From the NCBI GenBank assembly GCA_902583585.1, contig CACHWN010000002.1, positions 1 through 64,000 of the forward strand: DNA of 64,000 nucleotides, given 5' to 3'. The notes under the pieces were generated by a model, which did not search any database, was not told where the DNA came from, and saw only the letters and a list, made by a program, of their open reading frames with translations. The first letter of the stretch is position 1. Every line of letters begins with the position of its first letter. Of the stretch, positions 39,563 through 47,633 are shown piece by piece. Position numbers and translations under genes: made by a program. Source of the DNA: an uncultured Pelagibacteraceae bacterium. Lineage in GTDB: Bacteria; Pseudomonadota; Alphaproteobacteria; Pelagibacterales; Pelagibacteraceae.

Positions 39563-41491
39563 ATGAGCAAAGTAATTGGAATTGATTTAGGAACAACAAA
39601 TTCATGCGTAGCAATCATGGATGGTACGCAAGCAAAAGTTCTTGAAAATGTTGAAGGGGCTAGAACCACACCATCAGTTGTAGCTTTTTTAGAAAAAGAA
39701 GAAAAACTTGTTGGTCAACCTGCAAAAAGACAAGCTGTCACAAACGCGGGTGATACTATCTTTGCGGTTAAGAGACTTATTGGAAGAAAATTTGATGGAC
39801 CTTCCGTTCAAAAAGATATTTCAAAAGTTCCTTATAAAATTGTAAAATCTGACAATGGTGACGCTTGGGTAGAAGGTAAAGGAAAAAAATATTCTCCTGC
39901 TCAAATCTCTGCTTTTGTTTTACAAAAGATGAAAGAAACTGCAGAAAAATATTTAGGTCAAGCTGTAACAAAAGCTGTTATCACAGTGCCCGCTTATTTT
40001 AATGACTCTCAAAGACAAGCCACTAAAGACGCAGGTAAAATTGCCGGGCTAGAAGTTTTAAGAATTATTAATGAACCAACTGCTGCATCACTTGCGTATG
40101 GTTTAGACAAAAAAGGTGGTAAGAAAATTGCCGTTTACGATTTAGGTGGAGGCACATTTGATATTTCAATCTTAGAAATTGGAGATGGAGTTTTTGAAGT
40201 AAAATCAACAAATGGTGATACATTTTTAGGAGGTGAAGACTTCGATGATGCTATAGTTGAATATCTTGCTTCTGAATTTAAAAAAGATAATGCTATAGAT
40301 TTAAAAAAAGATAAGTTAGCTCTTCAAAGATTAAAAGAGGCTGCTGAAAAAGCTAAAATAGAACTTTCCTCTGCTGCTCAAACAGAAATTAATTTACCTT
40401 TTATAACCGCTGACAAAACAGGTCCAAAACATCTTAACTTAAAATTTACAAGAGCAAAGTTGGAGGCTTTAGTACAAAGTTTAGTTGATAGAACTTTAGA
40501 ACCTTGTAAGACAGCCTTAAAAGACTCTGGTTTCTCTGCGGCTGAGATAAATGAAATTGTTTTAGTGGGTGGAATGACTAGAATGCCAAAAATCATTGAG
40601 ACAGTAAAAAATTTTTTCGGTAAGGAACCTAATAAAAGCGTCAACCCAGATGAAGTTGTTGCTATGGGAGCAGCGATACAAGGCGGTGTTCTACAAGGTG
40701 ATGTAAAAGATGTACTTCTCTTGGACGTTACACCACTTTCTCTTGGTATAGAAACTCTTGGGGGTGTTTCAACTAAACTAATAGAAAAAAATACTACAAT
40801 CCCAACAAAAAAAAGTCAGGTTTTTTCTACAGCGGAGGATAATCAGCCGGCTGTATCCATAAGAGTATTACAAGGTGAGAGAGAAATGGCTGCTGATAAT
40901 AAAATTCTTGGAAATTTTGAATTGGTCGGAATTCCGCCAGCACCAAGAGGAACGCCACAAATTGAAGTGACATTTGATATTGATGCAAACGGAATAGTGA
41001 GTGTTTCAGCTAAAGACAAAGGAACAGGTAAAGAGCAGAAAATTCAAATTCAAGCATCAGGAGGTTTAACTGATGAAGAAATTCAAACAATGGTAAAAGA
41101 TGCAGAAGCTAATAAAGAAGCTGATAAAAAGAAAAGAGAAACAGTTGATGCAAGAAACCAAGCTGATAGTTTAGTTTTTTCAACTGAAAAGAGCTTAAAG
41201 GAGCATGGTGATAAAGTTTCCGCTGAAGAGAAAAAAGCTATAGAAAATGGTATAGCCGATCTTAAAAAATCCCTGGAAGGTTCAGATGTTGAAGATATTA
41301 AGAAAAAAACTCAAAATTTAATTCAGGTTTCAATGAAATTAGGCGAGGCTGTTTATAAAAGCCAACAAAAACAAGATAATAATAATGACAAAGGCACTGG
41401 TGGGCCTAAAGATGCTAAACCTGGTGAAAAAGATAACGTTGTAGATGCAGATTTTGAAGACGTAAAAGAAGACAAAGAAAAAAGCGCCTAA
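39563..41491 (+). CDS. dnaK: Chaperone protein DnaK (Hsp70)
   Basis: DnaK is the ATP-dependent Hsp70 chaperone. The 642-residue protein has the N-terminal phosphate loop [17 protein letters not shown], the [21 protein letters not shown] segment, [10 protein letters not shown]-type motif ([17 protein letters not shown]), [12 protein letters not shown] and a substrate-binding domain with [13 protein letters not shown], ending in a disordered acidic tail. It is co-oriented with grpE and followed by dnaJ after 26 bases. Confidence 0.98.
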   Translation: MSKVIGIDLGTTNSCVAIMDGTQAKVLENVEGARTTPSVVAFLEKEEKLVGQPAKRQAVTNAGDTIFAVKRLIGRKFDGPSVQKDISKVPYKIVKSDNGDAWVEGKGKKYSPAQISAFVLQKMKETAEKYLGQAVTKAVITVPAYFNDSQRQATKDAGKIAGLEVLRIINEPTAASLAYGLDKKGGKKIAVYDLGGGTFDISILEIGDGVFEVKSTNGDTFLGGEDFDDAIVEYLASEFKKDNAIDLKKDKLALQRLKEAAEKAKIELSSAAQTEINLPFITADKTGPKHLNLKFTRAKLEALVQSLVDRTLEPCKTALKDSGFSAAEINEIVLVGGMTRMPKIIETVKNFFGKEPNKSVNPDEVVAMGAAIQGGVLQGDVKDVLLLDVTPLSLGIETLGGVSTKLIEKNTTIPTKKSQVFSTAEDNQPAVSIRVLQGEREMAADNKILGNFELVGIPPAPRGTPQIEVTFDIDANGIVSVSAKDKGTGKEQKIQIQASGGLTDEEIQTMVKDAEANKEADKKKRETVDARNQADSLVFSTEKSLKEHGDKVSAEEKKAIENGIADLKKSLEGSDVEDIKKKTQNLIQVSMKLGEAVYKSQQKQDNNNDKGTGGPKDAKPGEKDNVVDADFEDVKEDKEKSA

Positions 41492-41517
41492 GATAAAAGA
41501 TAAGGAGACAACTTTCT

Positions 41518-42642
41518 GTGGCTAAAAGAGATTGTTATGACGTCTTAGGTATCCCAAAAGGAGCTTCAAAAGAAGATATCAAAAAAGCATACAGAAAGTT
41601 AGCTCTAAAATATCACCCAGATAAAAATAAAGGCGACAAAGCTTCAGAAGAAAAATTTAAAGAAGCTAGCGAAGCATATCACATTCTCTCAGATGAGAAG
41701 AGAAAAGCTAATTATGATCAATTTGGTCATGCTGCTTTCGAAGGTGGAGGTGGTGGTGGAGGATTTCAAGGCTTTGGGGGGTTTGATAGCTCATCTTTTT
41801 CAGATATTTTTGAAGACTTCTTTAGTGATTTCGGCGGTAGCTCCTCAAGAAGAACAAGCAATAGAGGAAACGATTTAAGATATGATGTTAACATAAGCTT
41901 GGAGGATGCTTACAAAGGCACTGAAAAAAATGTTAGATATACGACTTATAAATCTTGTAAATCGTGTTCAGGAAGTGGTGCAGCTAAAGGTTCTAAACCA
42001 ATAAGATGTGATTATTGTTCTGGGAGAGGAAAAGTAAGAACAAATCAAGGGTTCTTCACAGTTCAGCAAACTTGTCCTCAGTGTAGTGGGTACGGGGAAA
42101 TGATTAGTACACCATGTAACAATTGTAGTGGAAATGGAAAAATGCAAGCTAATGAAAATGTGACTGTTAAAATTCCGAAAGGTGTTGACGATGGCACTAG
42201 AATTAGATTATCTGGAAAAGGTGAAGCTGGATCAAAAGGCGGGTCAAGTGGAGATTTGTACTTATTTATATCTATAGATAACCATAATATCTTTAAAAGA
42301 TCGGATGAAAATTTATATTATGAATTACCAATTTCTTTTTCTGACGCAGCTTTAGGAACTTCAGTAGAGGTCCCTTCAATTGATGGGGGTAAATCTAAAA
42401 TCAAAATACCTGCTGGAACTCAATATGGAAAGCAATTCAGATTGAGAGGCAAAGGTATGCCGGTTCTAAGAAGAAATATATTTGGAGATCTTTATATAAG
42501 GGTCGTTACTCAAGTACCGACCTCTCTTTCTAAAAGACAAAAAGATATATTAGAAGAGTTTAATGAAATCGAGATCAATAAACCAGATCCTGTAATCAAA
42601 AGCTTCTTTGAAAAAGCTAAAAAATTTTGGAAAAAAACCTGA
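41518..42642 (+). CDS. dnaJ: Chaperone protein DnaJ (Hsp40)
   Basis: DnaJ stimulates DnaK ATPase and delivers substrates. In 374 residues it has a J domain with the HPD motif (KYHPDKNKG), a glycine/phenylalanine-rich linker, four CxxCxGxG zinc-finger repeats ([32 protein letters not shown]) and the C-terminal peptide-binding domains. The start is GTG at 41518; AAGGAGA a few bases upstream is a good ribosome-binding site. A 55-residue membrane peptide gene follows after 5 bases. Confidence 0.97.
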   Translation: MAKRDCYDVLGIPKGASKEDIKKAYRKLALKYHPDKNKGDKASEEKFKEASEAYHILSDEKRKANYDQFGHAAFEGGGGGGGFQGFGGFDSSSFSDIFEDFFSDFGGSSSRRTSNRGNDLRYDVNISLEDAYKGTEKNVRYTTYKSCKSCSGSGAAKGSKPIRCDYCSGRGKVRTNQGFFTVQQTCPQCSGYGEMISTPCNNCSGNGKMQANENVTVKIPKGVDDGTRIRLSGKGEAGSKGGSSGDLYLFISIDNHNIFKRSDENLYYELPISFSDAALGTSVEVPSIDGGKSKIKIPAGTQYGKQFRLRGKGMPVLRRNIFGDLYIRVVTQVPTSLSKRQKDILEEFNEIEINKPDPVIKSFFEKAKKFWKKT

Positions 42643-42647
42643 TATAA

Positions 42648-42815
42648 ATGGAAACTGATCAAATAATGTCTGCGATATTTCTTATTGCAGTCCTTGCTTT
42701 AGTCTTGCCTAGTTTTTTATCCACTAATAACAAGTTGAAACAATTTTTAAATAATTTATCTATCTGGACTATAATTGTTCTAGTAATTATTATACTTATT
42801 TACTTTATAGGATAA
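42648..42815 (+). CDS. Small 55-residue membrane peptide between dnaJ and dapB
   Basis: A 55-codon frame runs from ATG at 42648 to a TAA that overlaps the dapB start (TAATG). The product begins METDQIMSAIFLIAVLALVL and has two hydrophobic segments, about residues 8-24 and 39-54, joined by a short polar KKQF-like loop (STNNKLKQFLNN). I do not recognise a family. Support comes from the exact fit in an otherwise unexplained 172-base gap, the stop-start overlap that would couple it to dapB, and a plausible two-helix membrane protein. Confidence 0.65.
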   Translation: METDQIMSAIFLIAVLALVLPSFLSTNNKLKQFLNNLSIWTIIVLVIIILIYFIG

Positions 42816-43591
42816 TGAAAAAAATTAAGTTAGCTATAACGGGTTGTATGGGCAGGATGGGAAGAAAGCTTATTCAATCTGCAAAAAAAAATAGAAATTT
42901 TAAAATTGTATCTTTAACTGAAAATAAAAAGATAAATAGAAAAGTTTTAGGAATAAAACCAGAGCTTAACTCAATAAATGCTTTTAAAAAAGCAAATGTA
43001 ATTGTAGATTTTACTATTCCTAGATGCACATTGGACGTTTTAAAAATTGCTGTAAAGCTAAAAAAAAAAGTTGTAATTGGAACAACTGGTTTTACAAAAA
43101 AAGAGGAAAATATTTTAAGAAAATATTCAAAAAAGATTCCTATATTAAAAGCTGGGAATATGAGCCTTGGTGTAAATTTATTAATGTATCTTACTGAAAT
43201 TACATCGAAATCTTTGGGAAGAGAATATTTGAGTAAAGTTTATGAAGTTCATCATAAACATAAAAAAGATTACCCTTCTGGAACTGCATTAATGTTAGGG
43301 AGAGGAATAGCTGATGGTAAAAAAAAAGATTTTTACGGTATGATTGGTAAAAAATATTTAAATAAAAAAACATTCCCCTATGGAAATAAAATCAACTTTA
43401 ATTCTATAAGAAAAGGTAGCATAATTGGAGAGCATGAGGTAACTTTTTCTAGTGGAAAAGAAATTATAACCTTGAATCATGAGTCTTTTGATAGAGCTCT
43501 TTACTCCGAAGGTGCCCTGATAGCGGCAAAATGGTTATTTAAAAAAAAACCGGGCCTCTATTCTATGAGAGATCTATTAAATTTTAAGTGA
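42815..43591 (+). CDS. dapB: 4-hydroxy-tetrahydrodipicolinate reductase
   Basis: DapB reduces the dipicolinate precursor in lysine and diaminopimelate synthesis, supplying peptidoglycan. The 258-residue protein has the cofactor loop TGCMGRMGRKL, VDFTIP, IGTTGF and the catalytic VHHKHKKDYPSGTAL with the active-site histidines and lysine. It overlaps the preceding small ORF by 1 base and nth by 4 bases (GTGA). Confidence 0.96.
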   Translation: MKKIKLAITGCMGRMGRKLIQSAKKNRNFKIVSLTENKKINRKVLGIKPELNSINAFKKANVIVDFTIPRCTLDVLKIAVKLKKKVVIGTTGFTKKEENILRKYSKKIPILKAGNMSLGVNLLMYLTEITSKSLGREYLSKVYEVHHKHKKDYPSGTALMLGRGIADGKKKDFYGMIGKKYLNKKTFPYGNKINFNSIRKGSIIGEHEVTFSSGKEIITLNHESFDRALYSEGALIAAKWLFKKKPGLYSMRDLLNFK

Positions 43592-44241
43592 ATAATAAGA
43601 TAAAATCTAAGATCATAATTCGGGTCTTAAACAAGACTTATCCTAAAGTTCCTATACCTTTGCAATATAAAAATACCTTCACACTTTTAGTTTCAGTTTT
43701 ACTTTCAGCTCAATGTACAGATGTGAATGTGAATAATGTTACAAAAAAAATTTACCCGACATACAATAAACCAGAACATTTTGTAAAACTTGGACGAAAA
43801 AAAATTGAGCGTTTAATCAAAAAAATAGGGATATTTAGAGTAAAGGCTAAAAGTATTTTTTACTTATCAAAAACATTGGTTGAAAAATATAAAGGCAAAG
43901 TACCAAAAACCTACGAAGAATTGGAACAATTACCTGGTGTTGGACATAAAACAGCAAGCGTTGTCATGTCTCAAGGTTTTGGTTTTCCAGCTTTCCCAGT
44001 AGATACACACATTCATAGACTAGCTCAAAGATGGGGATTAACAAATGGAAAAAACGTTGTCCAAACAGAAAAAGATTTGAAGAGTATTTTTCCAAAAAAA
44101 TATTGGAATAAGCTTCATCTTCAAATAATTTGGTATGGCAGAGAATTTTGTAAAGCCCGAGATTGTTATGGAATAACTTGTAAAATTTGTAAAAGCTGTT
44201 ATCCAAATAGAAGAAAACCTATTAAAACAAAAAAAGCTTAA
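43588..44241 (+). CDS. nth: Endonuclease III with unusual Fe-S cysteine spacing
   Basis: Endonuclease III removes oxidised pyrimidines. The helix-hairpin-helix LPGVGHKTA contains catalytic Lys121, and Asp139 lies in FPVDTHIHRL. The C-terminal 4Fe-4S region has cysteines at 188, 193, 198, 201 and 204, that is C-x9-C-x2-C-x2-C plus an extra cysteine, instead of the usual C-x6-C-x2-C-x5-C. The start is GTG at 43588, inside the dapB stop. Length is 217 residues. The family is certain; the cluster geometry is atypical. Confidence 0.93.
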   Translation: MNNKIKSKIIIRVLNKTYPKVPIPLQYKNTFTLLVSVLLSAQCTDVNVNNVTKKIYPTYNKPEHFVKLGRKKIERLIKKIGIFRVKAKSIFYLSKTLVEKYKGKVPKTYEELEQLPGVGHKTASVVMSQGFGFPAFPVDTHIHRLAQRWGLTNGKNVVQTEKDLKSIFPKKYWNKLHLQIIWYGREFCKARDCYGITCKICKSCYPNRRKPIKTKKA

Positions 44242-45171
44242 ATGAAAATCTTAGGAATTGGTAACGCTATAGTTGATGTAATTTGTAAAGTTGAGGACGA
44301 ATTTATAACCCGAAATAATTTGACAAAAAGTACAATGAAACTTGTTGATGAGGCTGAATTTAAAAAACTGTTATCTACACTCAAAATAGAAGAAACTGTT
44401 TCTGGAGGATCTGTTGCAAATTCAATTGTTGGACTTTCAAAACTTGGAAATAAAGTAGGATTTATTGGTAAAATAAGTGATGATGATTTAGGCAATAAAT
44501 ATGAAGAAGGTTTAAAAAAAGAGAACGTACAATTCTTCTATTCCAAAAAAAAAGAAGAAGTTCCAACTGGTACTTGTTTAATATTGGTAACACCTGATTC
44601 TGAGAGAACAATGGTAACATTTCTTGGAACTGCAGGAAAAATTAATGAAAAAGATATTAATATAAATGCAGTAAAAAATAGTGAAATATTATTTCTTGAA
44701 GGATACCTTTGGGATGAAGGTGAACCAAAAAAGGCATTTGAAAAAGCTATAAATAATGCAAATAACGTCGCGATGTCATTATCAGACTTGTTTTGTGTAG
44801 AAAGACATAAAACTCATTTTTTAGATTTAGTAAAAAATAAATTAGATATTACCTTTGCAAACGAACAGGAGATAATGTCTTTAATTGATGTTAAAAAATT
44901 TGATGAAGTAATTAGTTTTGCTAAAGAGATAAATAAATTTATTGTTATCACTCGTGGAGACAAAGGTGCAGTTGCAATTAATAAAAATGTAATCGTAGAA
45001 TGTTCTGCTAAGAATAACCTCAAAATTAAAGATTTAACAGGCGCGGGAGATTTGTTTGCAAGTGGTTTTCTTCATGGATTAATTAATAACAAATCTACTA
45101 AAGAAAGTTTAGAGACAGGATCAGAAATGTCCTCAAAAGTAATTCAAATAATAGGAGCTAGACTCAATTAA
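44242..45171 (+). CDS. PfkB-family carbohydrate/adenosine kinase
   Basis: This is a ribokinase-fold sugar or nucleoside kinase of 309 residues. It has an N-terminal GIGNAIVDVICKV, the substrate-side ETVSGGSVANSIVGLSKLG, and the C-terminal anion-hole and catalytic signature DLTGAGDLFASGFLHG with the base aspartate. Its overall pattern is closest to the bacterial adenosine-kinase-like PfkB group common in alphaproteobacteria. It starts immediately after the nth stop and its end faces the ArfA-like gene 22 bases away. Confidence 0.88.
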   Translation: MKILGIGNAIVDVICKVEDEFITRNNLTKSTMKLVDEAEFKKLLSTLKIEETVSGGSVANSIVGLSKLGNKVGFIGKISDDDLGNKYEEGLKKENVQFFYSKKKEEVPTGTCLILVTPDSERTMVTFLGTAGKINEKDININAVKNSEILFLEGYLWDEGEPKKAFEKAINNANNVAMSLSDLFCVERHKTHFLDLVKNKLDITFANEQEIMSLIDVKKFDEVISFAKEINKFIVITRGDKGAVAINKNVIVECSAKNNLKIKDLTGAGDLFASGFLHGLINNKSTKESLETGSEMSSKVIQIIGARLN

Positions 45172-45193
45172 TCGAATATATAACAATTGATTT

Positions 45194-45316
45194 TTAAAGA
45201 TAATCTGAGTCAGTTTTTTTTCTTTTAAAACTTCCTTTTCCTTTTTTTGGTTTTACAACTCTTTTTCTGTACTTAGTTGTAAATAAATCCTTAGCTATCT
45301 TATTCCTCTTTTTCAC
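45194..45316 (-). CDS. arfA: ArfA-like alternative ribosome-rescue factor (40 residues)
   Basis: A 40-codon frame starts at GTG (45316), overlapping the TGA of the upstream regulator gene as GTGA. The basic product contains YRKRVVKPKKGKGSFKRKK, matching the conserved ArfA core R-x-RV-x-K-x-KKGKGS-Y/F-x-RK. ArfA recruits release factor 2 to ribosomes stalled on mRNAs lacking a stop codon. It ends in a normal TAA, with no obvious hairpin of the kind that makes the E. coli message nonstop. The match is short but specific. Confidence 0.75.
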   Translation of the reverse strand: MKKRNKIAKDLFTTKYRKRVVKPKKGKGSFKRKKTDSDYL

Positions 45317-45918
45317 AGATAATACCCATCTTTATTATTAAGAATGAAGTTTTCATCCAAAAACTTTTCATTAATTTTTTTTCTTAACCTATAAATATGT
45401 GTTTCAACTGTATGGGTATCTGCATCAGAAGAATAATTCCAAACAGAAGATAAAATCCTATCCTTTGAAACAGGTTTTTTGTTATTTAAAAACAAATCTA
45501 AAAGTTGAATTTCTTTTTCTGTTAGAATAATGAATTTTTCTAGCTTTGATAATTTTTTTTCATTCTTGTCTAATAAATAATTTTTTATTTTTACTGAGGA
45601 ATTTTGATTAAATTTTTTTTTTGCAATTGTATCCTCTATAATTCCGTTTATCTCTTTTAATGCAGCTGGCAATTCTAGAAAAGCATCAAAATTATCTTTG
45701 AAATCTCTTTTATGCCCTGCACATATTTTTATAGATGTTTTGCTATAAATTAAATTTTTTTGCTTACTATCTCGCAAAGCATCAATATGGAATAAAATAA
45801 TCTTATAATCAGCATTGATGTTATCTGTTAAAGGATTAAACTTTAAAAACATTTTTAATTCATTTAAAGTTGAAACAAATGAGGATGAACCTAAAACTTT
45901 TACGTTGAGTTTGTGCAT
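45313..45918 (-). CDS. Atypical OmpR-type response regulator with degenerate receiver
   Basis: The C-terminal domain (about residues 125-201) is a clear OmpR/PhoB winged helix: LTEKEIQLLDLFLNNKKPVSKDRILSSVWNYSSDADTHTVETHIYRLRKKI. The first 120 residues have receiver length, but the N-terminal acidic pair is replaced by LGSSS and the expected phosphoacceptor region reads IILFHIDAL, so phosphorylation is doubtful. It is coupled to arfA by GTGA and its start overlaps the divergent L,D-transpeptidase start by 6 bases. Targets are unknown; the transpeptidase is an obvious candidate. Confidence 0.8.
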   Translation of the reverse strand: MHKLNVKVLGSSSFVSTLNELKMFLKFNPLTDNINADYKIILFHIDALRDSKQKNLIYSKTSIKICAGHKRDFKDNFDAFLELPAALKEINGIIEDTIAKKKFNQNSSVKIKNYLLDKNEKKLSKLEKFIILTEKEIQLLDLFLNNKKPVSKDRILSSVWNYSSDADTHTVETHIYRLRKKINEKFLDENFILNNKDGYYL

Positions 45919-46413
45919 ATTTTAATAAATAAAAAATATCTAATTTATAAGAACTATAAAGCAAAATGCGCTATAGGTAAAAGGGGAATTGGAAATAAGA
46001 GAAAAGAAGGTGATTTAATAACTCCTAAAGGAAATTATAAAATTAAATTTATTTTATATAGAAAAGATAGAGTTAAAAAAATCCAATCTAAAATTAAAAA
46101 AATTGTAATTAAAAAAAATATGGGATGGTGTAATGATCCACGATCCAAAGATTATAATAAAATAATAAAATTACCTACATCGTATACTTTTGAAAAACTT
46201 TATAAAAAAGAAAATATCTATGACATTATATTAGTTTTAAATTATAATATGAATCCAATTACCAAAAATAAAGGGAGTGCAATTTTCATACATGTTGCCA
46301 AAAGAAATTATAAGAAGACAGAAGGATGTATAGCAATAAAAAAAATATCTTTAGTAAAAATTATAAAAAAATTAAATAAAAATACTCATATTAAGATCGG
46401 GATCCAAAAATAG
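45913..46413 (+). CDS. YkuD-family L,D-transpeptidase-like protein without signal peptide
   Basis: YkuD enzymes cross-link peptidoglycan through diaminopimelate or attach lipoproteins. In 166 residues the catalytic motif is GSAIFIHVAKRNYKKTEGCIAI with His127 and Cys139, and the upstream segment CAIGKRGIGNKRKEGDLITPKGNY is typical. The start is GTG at 45913. There is no N-terminal signal or membrane segment, so how it would reach the periplasm is unclear; the frame cannot be extended upstream to give one. It overlaps yggS convergently by 23 bases. Confidence 0.8.
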   Translation: MHILINKKYLIYKNYKAKCAIGKRGIGNKRKEGDLITPKGNYKIKFILYRKDRVKKIQSKIKKIVIKKNMGWCNDPRSKDYNKIIKLPTSYTFEKLYKKENIYDIILVLNYNMNPITKNKGSAIFIHVAKRNYKKTEGCIAIKKISLVKIIKKLNKNTHIKIGIQK

Positions 46414-47041
46414 CGCTTCCCAATCTAATGAATGTTGAACCATAATTTATAGCTTCAACATAATCTGCGGACATACCCATGCTCATATTTTCTAAAGCTA
46501 GAGATTTATTTAATTCACTTAAAGATTTAAAATATTTTCCGGTATTATCATCGATAGGAGGTATAACCATCAGACCAATAATATTAAGATTAATTTCATT
46601 TGAACAATAATTATAAAAAGCATCTAGTTCGTTTACAGGTATTCCAGATTTTTGAATTTCATTACCAATATTAACTTGTATAAAATACTCAAGGTTTTTA
46701 TTTAAATTCGTTTGATGTTTAGCAAGAGCATCAGCTAGCTTTTGATTATCAAGTGAATGAATATAATCAAAAAGTTTAACAGCATCCTTAGCTTTATTAG
46801 TTTGTAATTTACCAATCATGTGAAGTCTTAAATCTTTTCGTTCTTTTTTAATCGCAGACCACTTAGCTAAAGCTTCTTGAACTTTATTTTCTCCGAAATG
46901 TATGTGTCCATAATCAATAAGGGGCTTGATATAATCTAGCGAGAACGTCTTACTTACAGCTATAATATTTACATACTTATCTGGATTTGACAGAGATATT
47001 TTAGATTTTATTTTTTCAAATCTATCAATTATTGTGCTCAT
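46391..47041 (-). CDS. yggS: YggS/PLPBP-family pyridoxal-phosphate homeostasis protein
   Basis: This family binds PLP and controls vitamin B6 and amino-acid balance. I use the ATG at 47041 (MSTIIDRFEKIKSKI), giving 216 residues; the open frame continues 23 codons upstream but that is antisense to the next gene. Motifs are IIAVSKTFSLDYI with the PLP lysine, HFGENKVQEALAKW, HMIGKLQTNKAK and the C-terminal GMSADYVEAINYGSTFIRLGSAIFG. It is divergent from the ThiE-like gene with a 1-base gap. Confidence 0.92.
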   Translation of the reverse strand: MSTIIDRFEKIKSKISLSNPDKYVNIIAVSKTFSLDYIKPLIDYGHIHFGENKVQEALAKWSAIKKERKDLRLHMIGKLQTNKAKDAVKLFDYIHSLDNQKLADALAKHQTNLNKNLEYFIQVNIGNEIQKSGIPVNELDAFYNYCSNEINLNIIGLMVIPPIDDNTGKYFKSLSELNKSLALENMSMGMSADYVEAINYGSTFIRLGSAIFGSRS

Positions 47042-47042
47042 A

Positions 47043-47615
47043 ATGTTTATTAAAAAAAATAAATATTTTTTATTAATAGAAAATATCAAAGATATAGATT
47101 TAAAAAACATAAAAATACGTAATAAATTTTCAATTATTTATAGAAACAATAAAAAGATTGATAATTTAAGTAATCTTCAAGGATTTAGACGTAAATGCAA
47201 ATTAAAGGCTATCAAATTTTATATAGCTAATAATAATCATCTAGCAGCTATTTTAAATTCCGACGGAATTTATTTATCTTCTTATAATAAAAGCTTTGGT
47301 AGTTTAAGTTACAAAAGATCAAATTACGAAATAATAGGATCTGCACATAACTTTAAAGAGATATTATTAAAAAAAAAACAAGGTTGCTCTTTTGTTTTAT
47401 TATCCAAACTTTTTATTGTGAATTATGCTAAAAATTCACCTTATTTAGGGATCTTAAAATTTAATAATATTGCAAAAATTTCAAAAAAGATAATACCTCT
47501 TGGTGGAATTTGTTTAGGAAATTTAAATTACTTAAAAAATGTTCACAGTGAAGGATTTGCTATTTTAACAGAGGTAAAAAAAAAGCCGGCTAAAATATTT
47601 AGCCGGCTTTTTTAA
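47043..47615 (+). CDS. Thiamine-phosphate synthase-like (ThiE/TenI fold) protein
   Basis: The 190-residue protein has a reduced ThiE/TenI TIM-barrel pattern: FYIANNNHLAAILNSDGIYLSS, IIGSAHNFKEIL, and IPLGGICLGNLNYLKNVHSEGFAILTE, resembling the phosphate-binding end of thiamine-phosphate synthase. Several usual catalytic residues, including the early QLR-x-K segment, are not evident, so it may be a diverged paralogue and not the working enzyme. I use the ATG at 47043; a GTG at 47034 is possible. Its last 12 codons form one arm and loop of a perfect intrinsic terminator, with the stop codon inside the T-tract. Confidence 0.65.
   Translation: MFIKKNKYFLLIENIKDIDLKNIKIRNKFSIIYRNNKKIDNLSNLQGFRRKCKLKAIKFYIANNNHLAAILNSDGIYLSSYNKSFGSLSYKRSNYEIIGSAHNFKEILLKKKQGCSFVLLSKLFIVNYAKNSPYLGILKFNNIAKISKKIIPLGGICLGNLNYLKNVHSEGFAILTEVKKKPAKIFSRLF
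47576..47613. terminator. Bidirectional intrinsic terminator inside the ThiE-like 3' coding end
   Basis: A perfect 16-base inverted repeat (47579-47594 and 47598-47613) has a GCCGGC core and a 3-base loop. On the plus strand it ends in six T residues, and on the minus strand in nine (A run at 47576-47584). It terminates both the ThiE-like gene and the convergent porin gene. The plus-strand T-tract runs into the ThiE-like stop codon (47613-47615). Confidence 0.9.
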
Positions 47616-47633
47616 AAATAATTTAAACGTTAA

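Noticed and set aside
47042-47110. N-terminal extension of YggS
   Set aside because: The extra 23 codons are antisense to the ThiE-like gene and add a phenylalanine/isoleucine-rich stretch foreign to the family.
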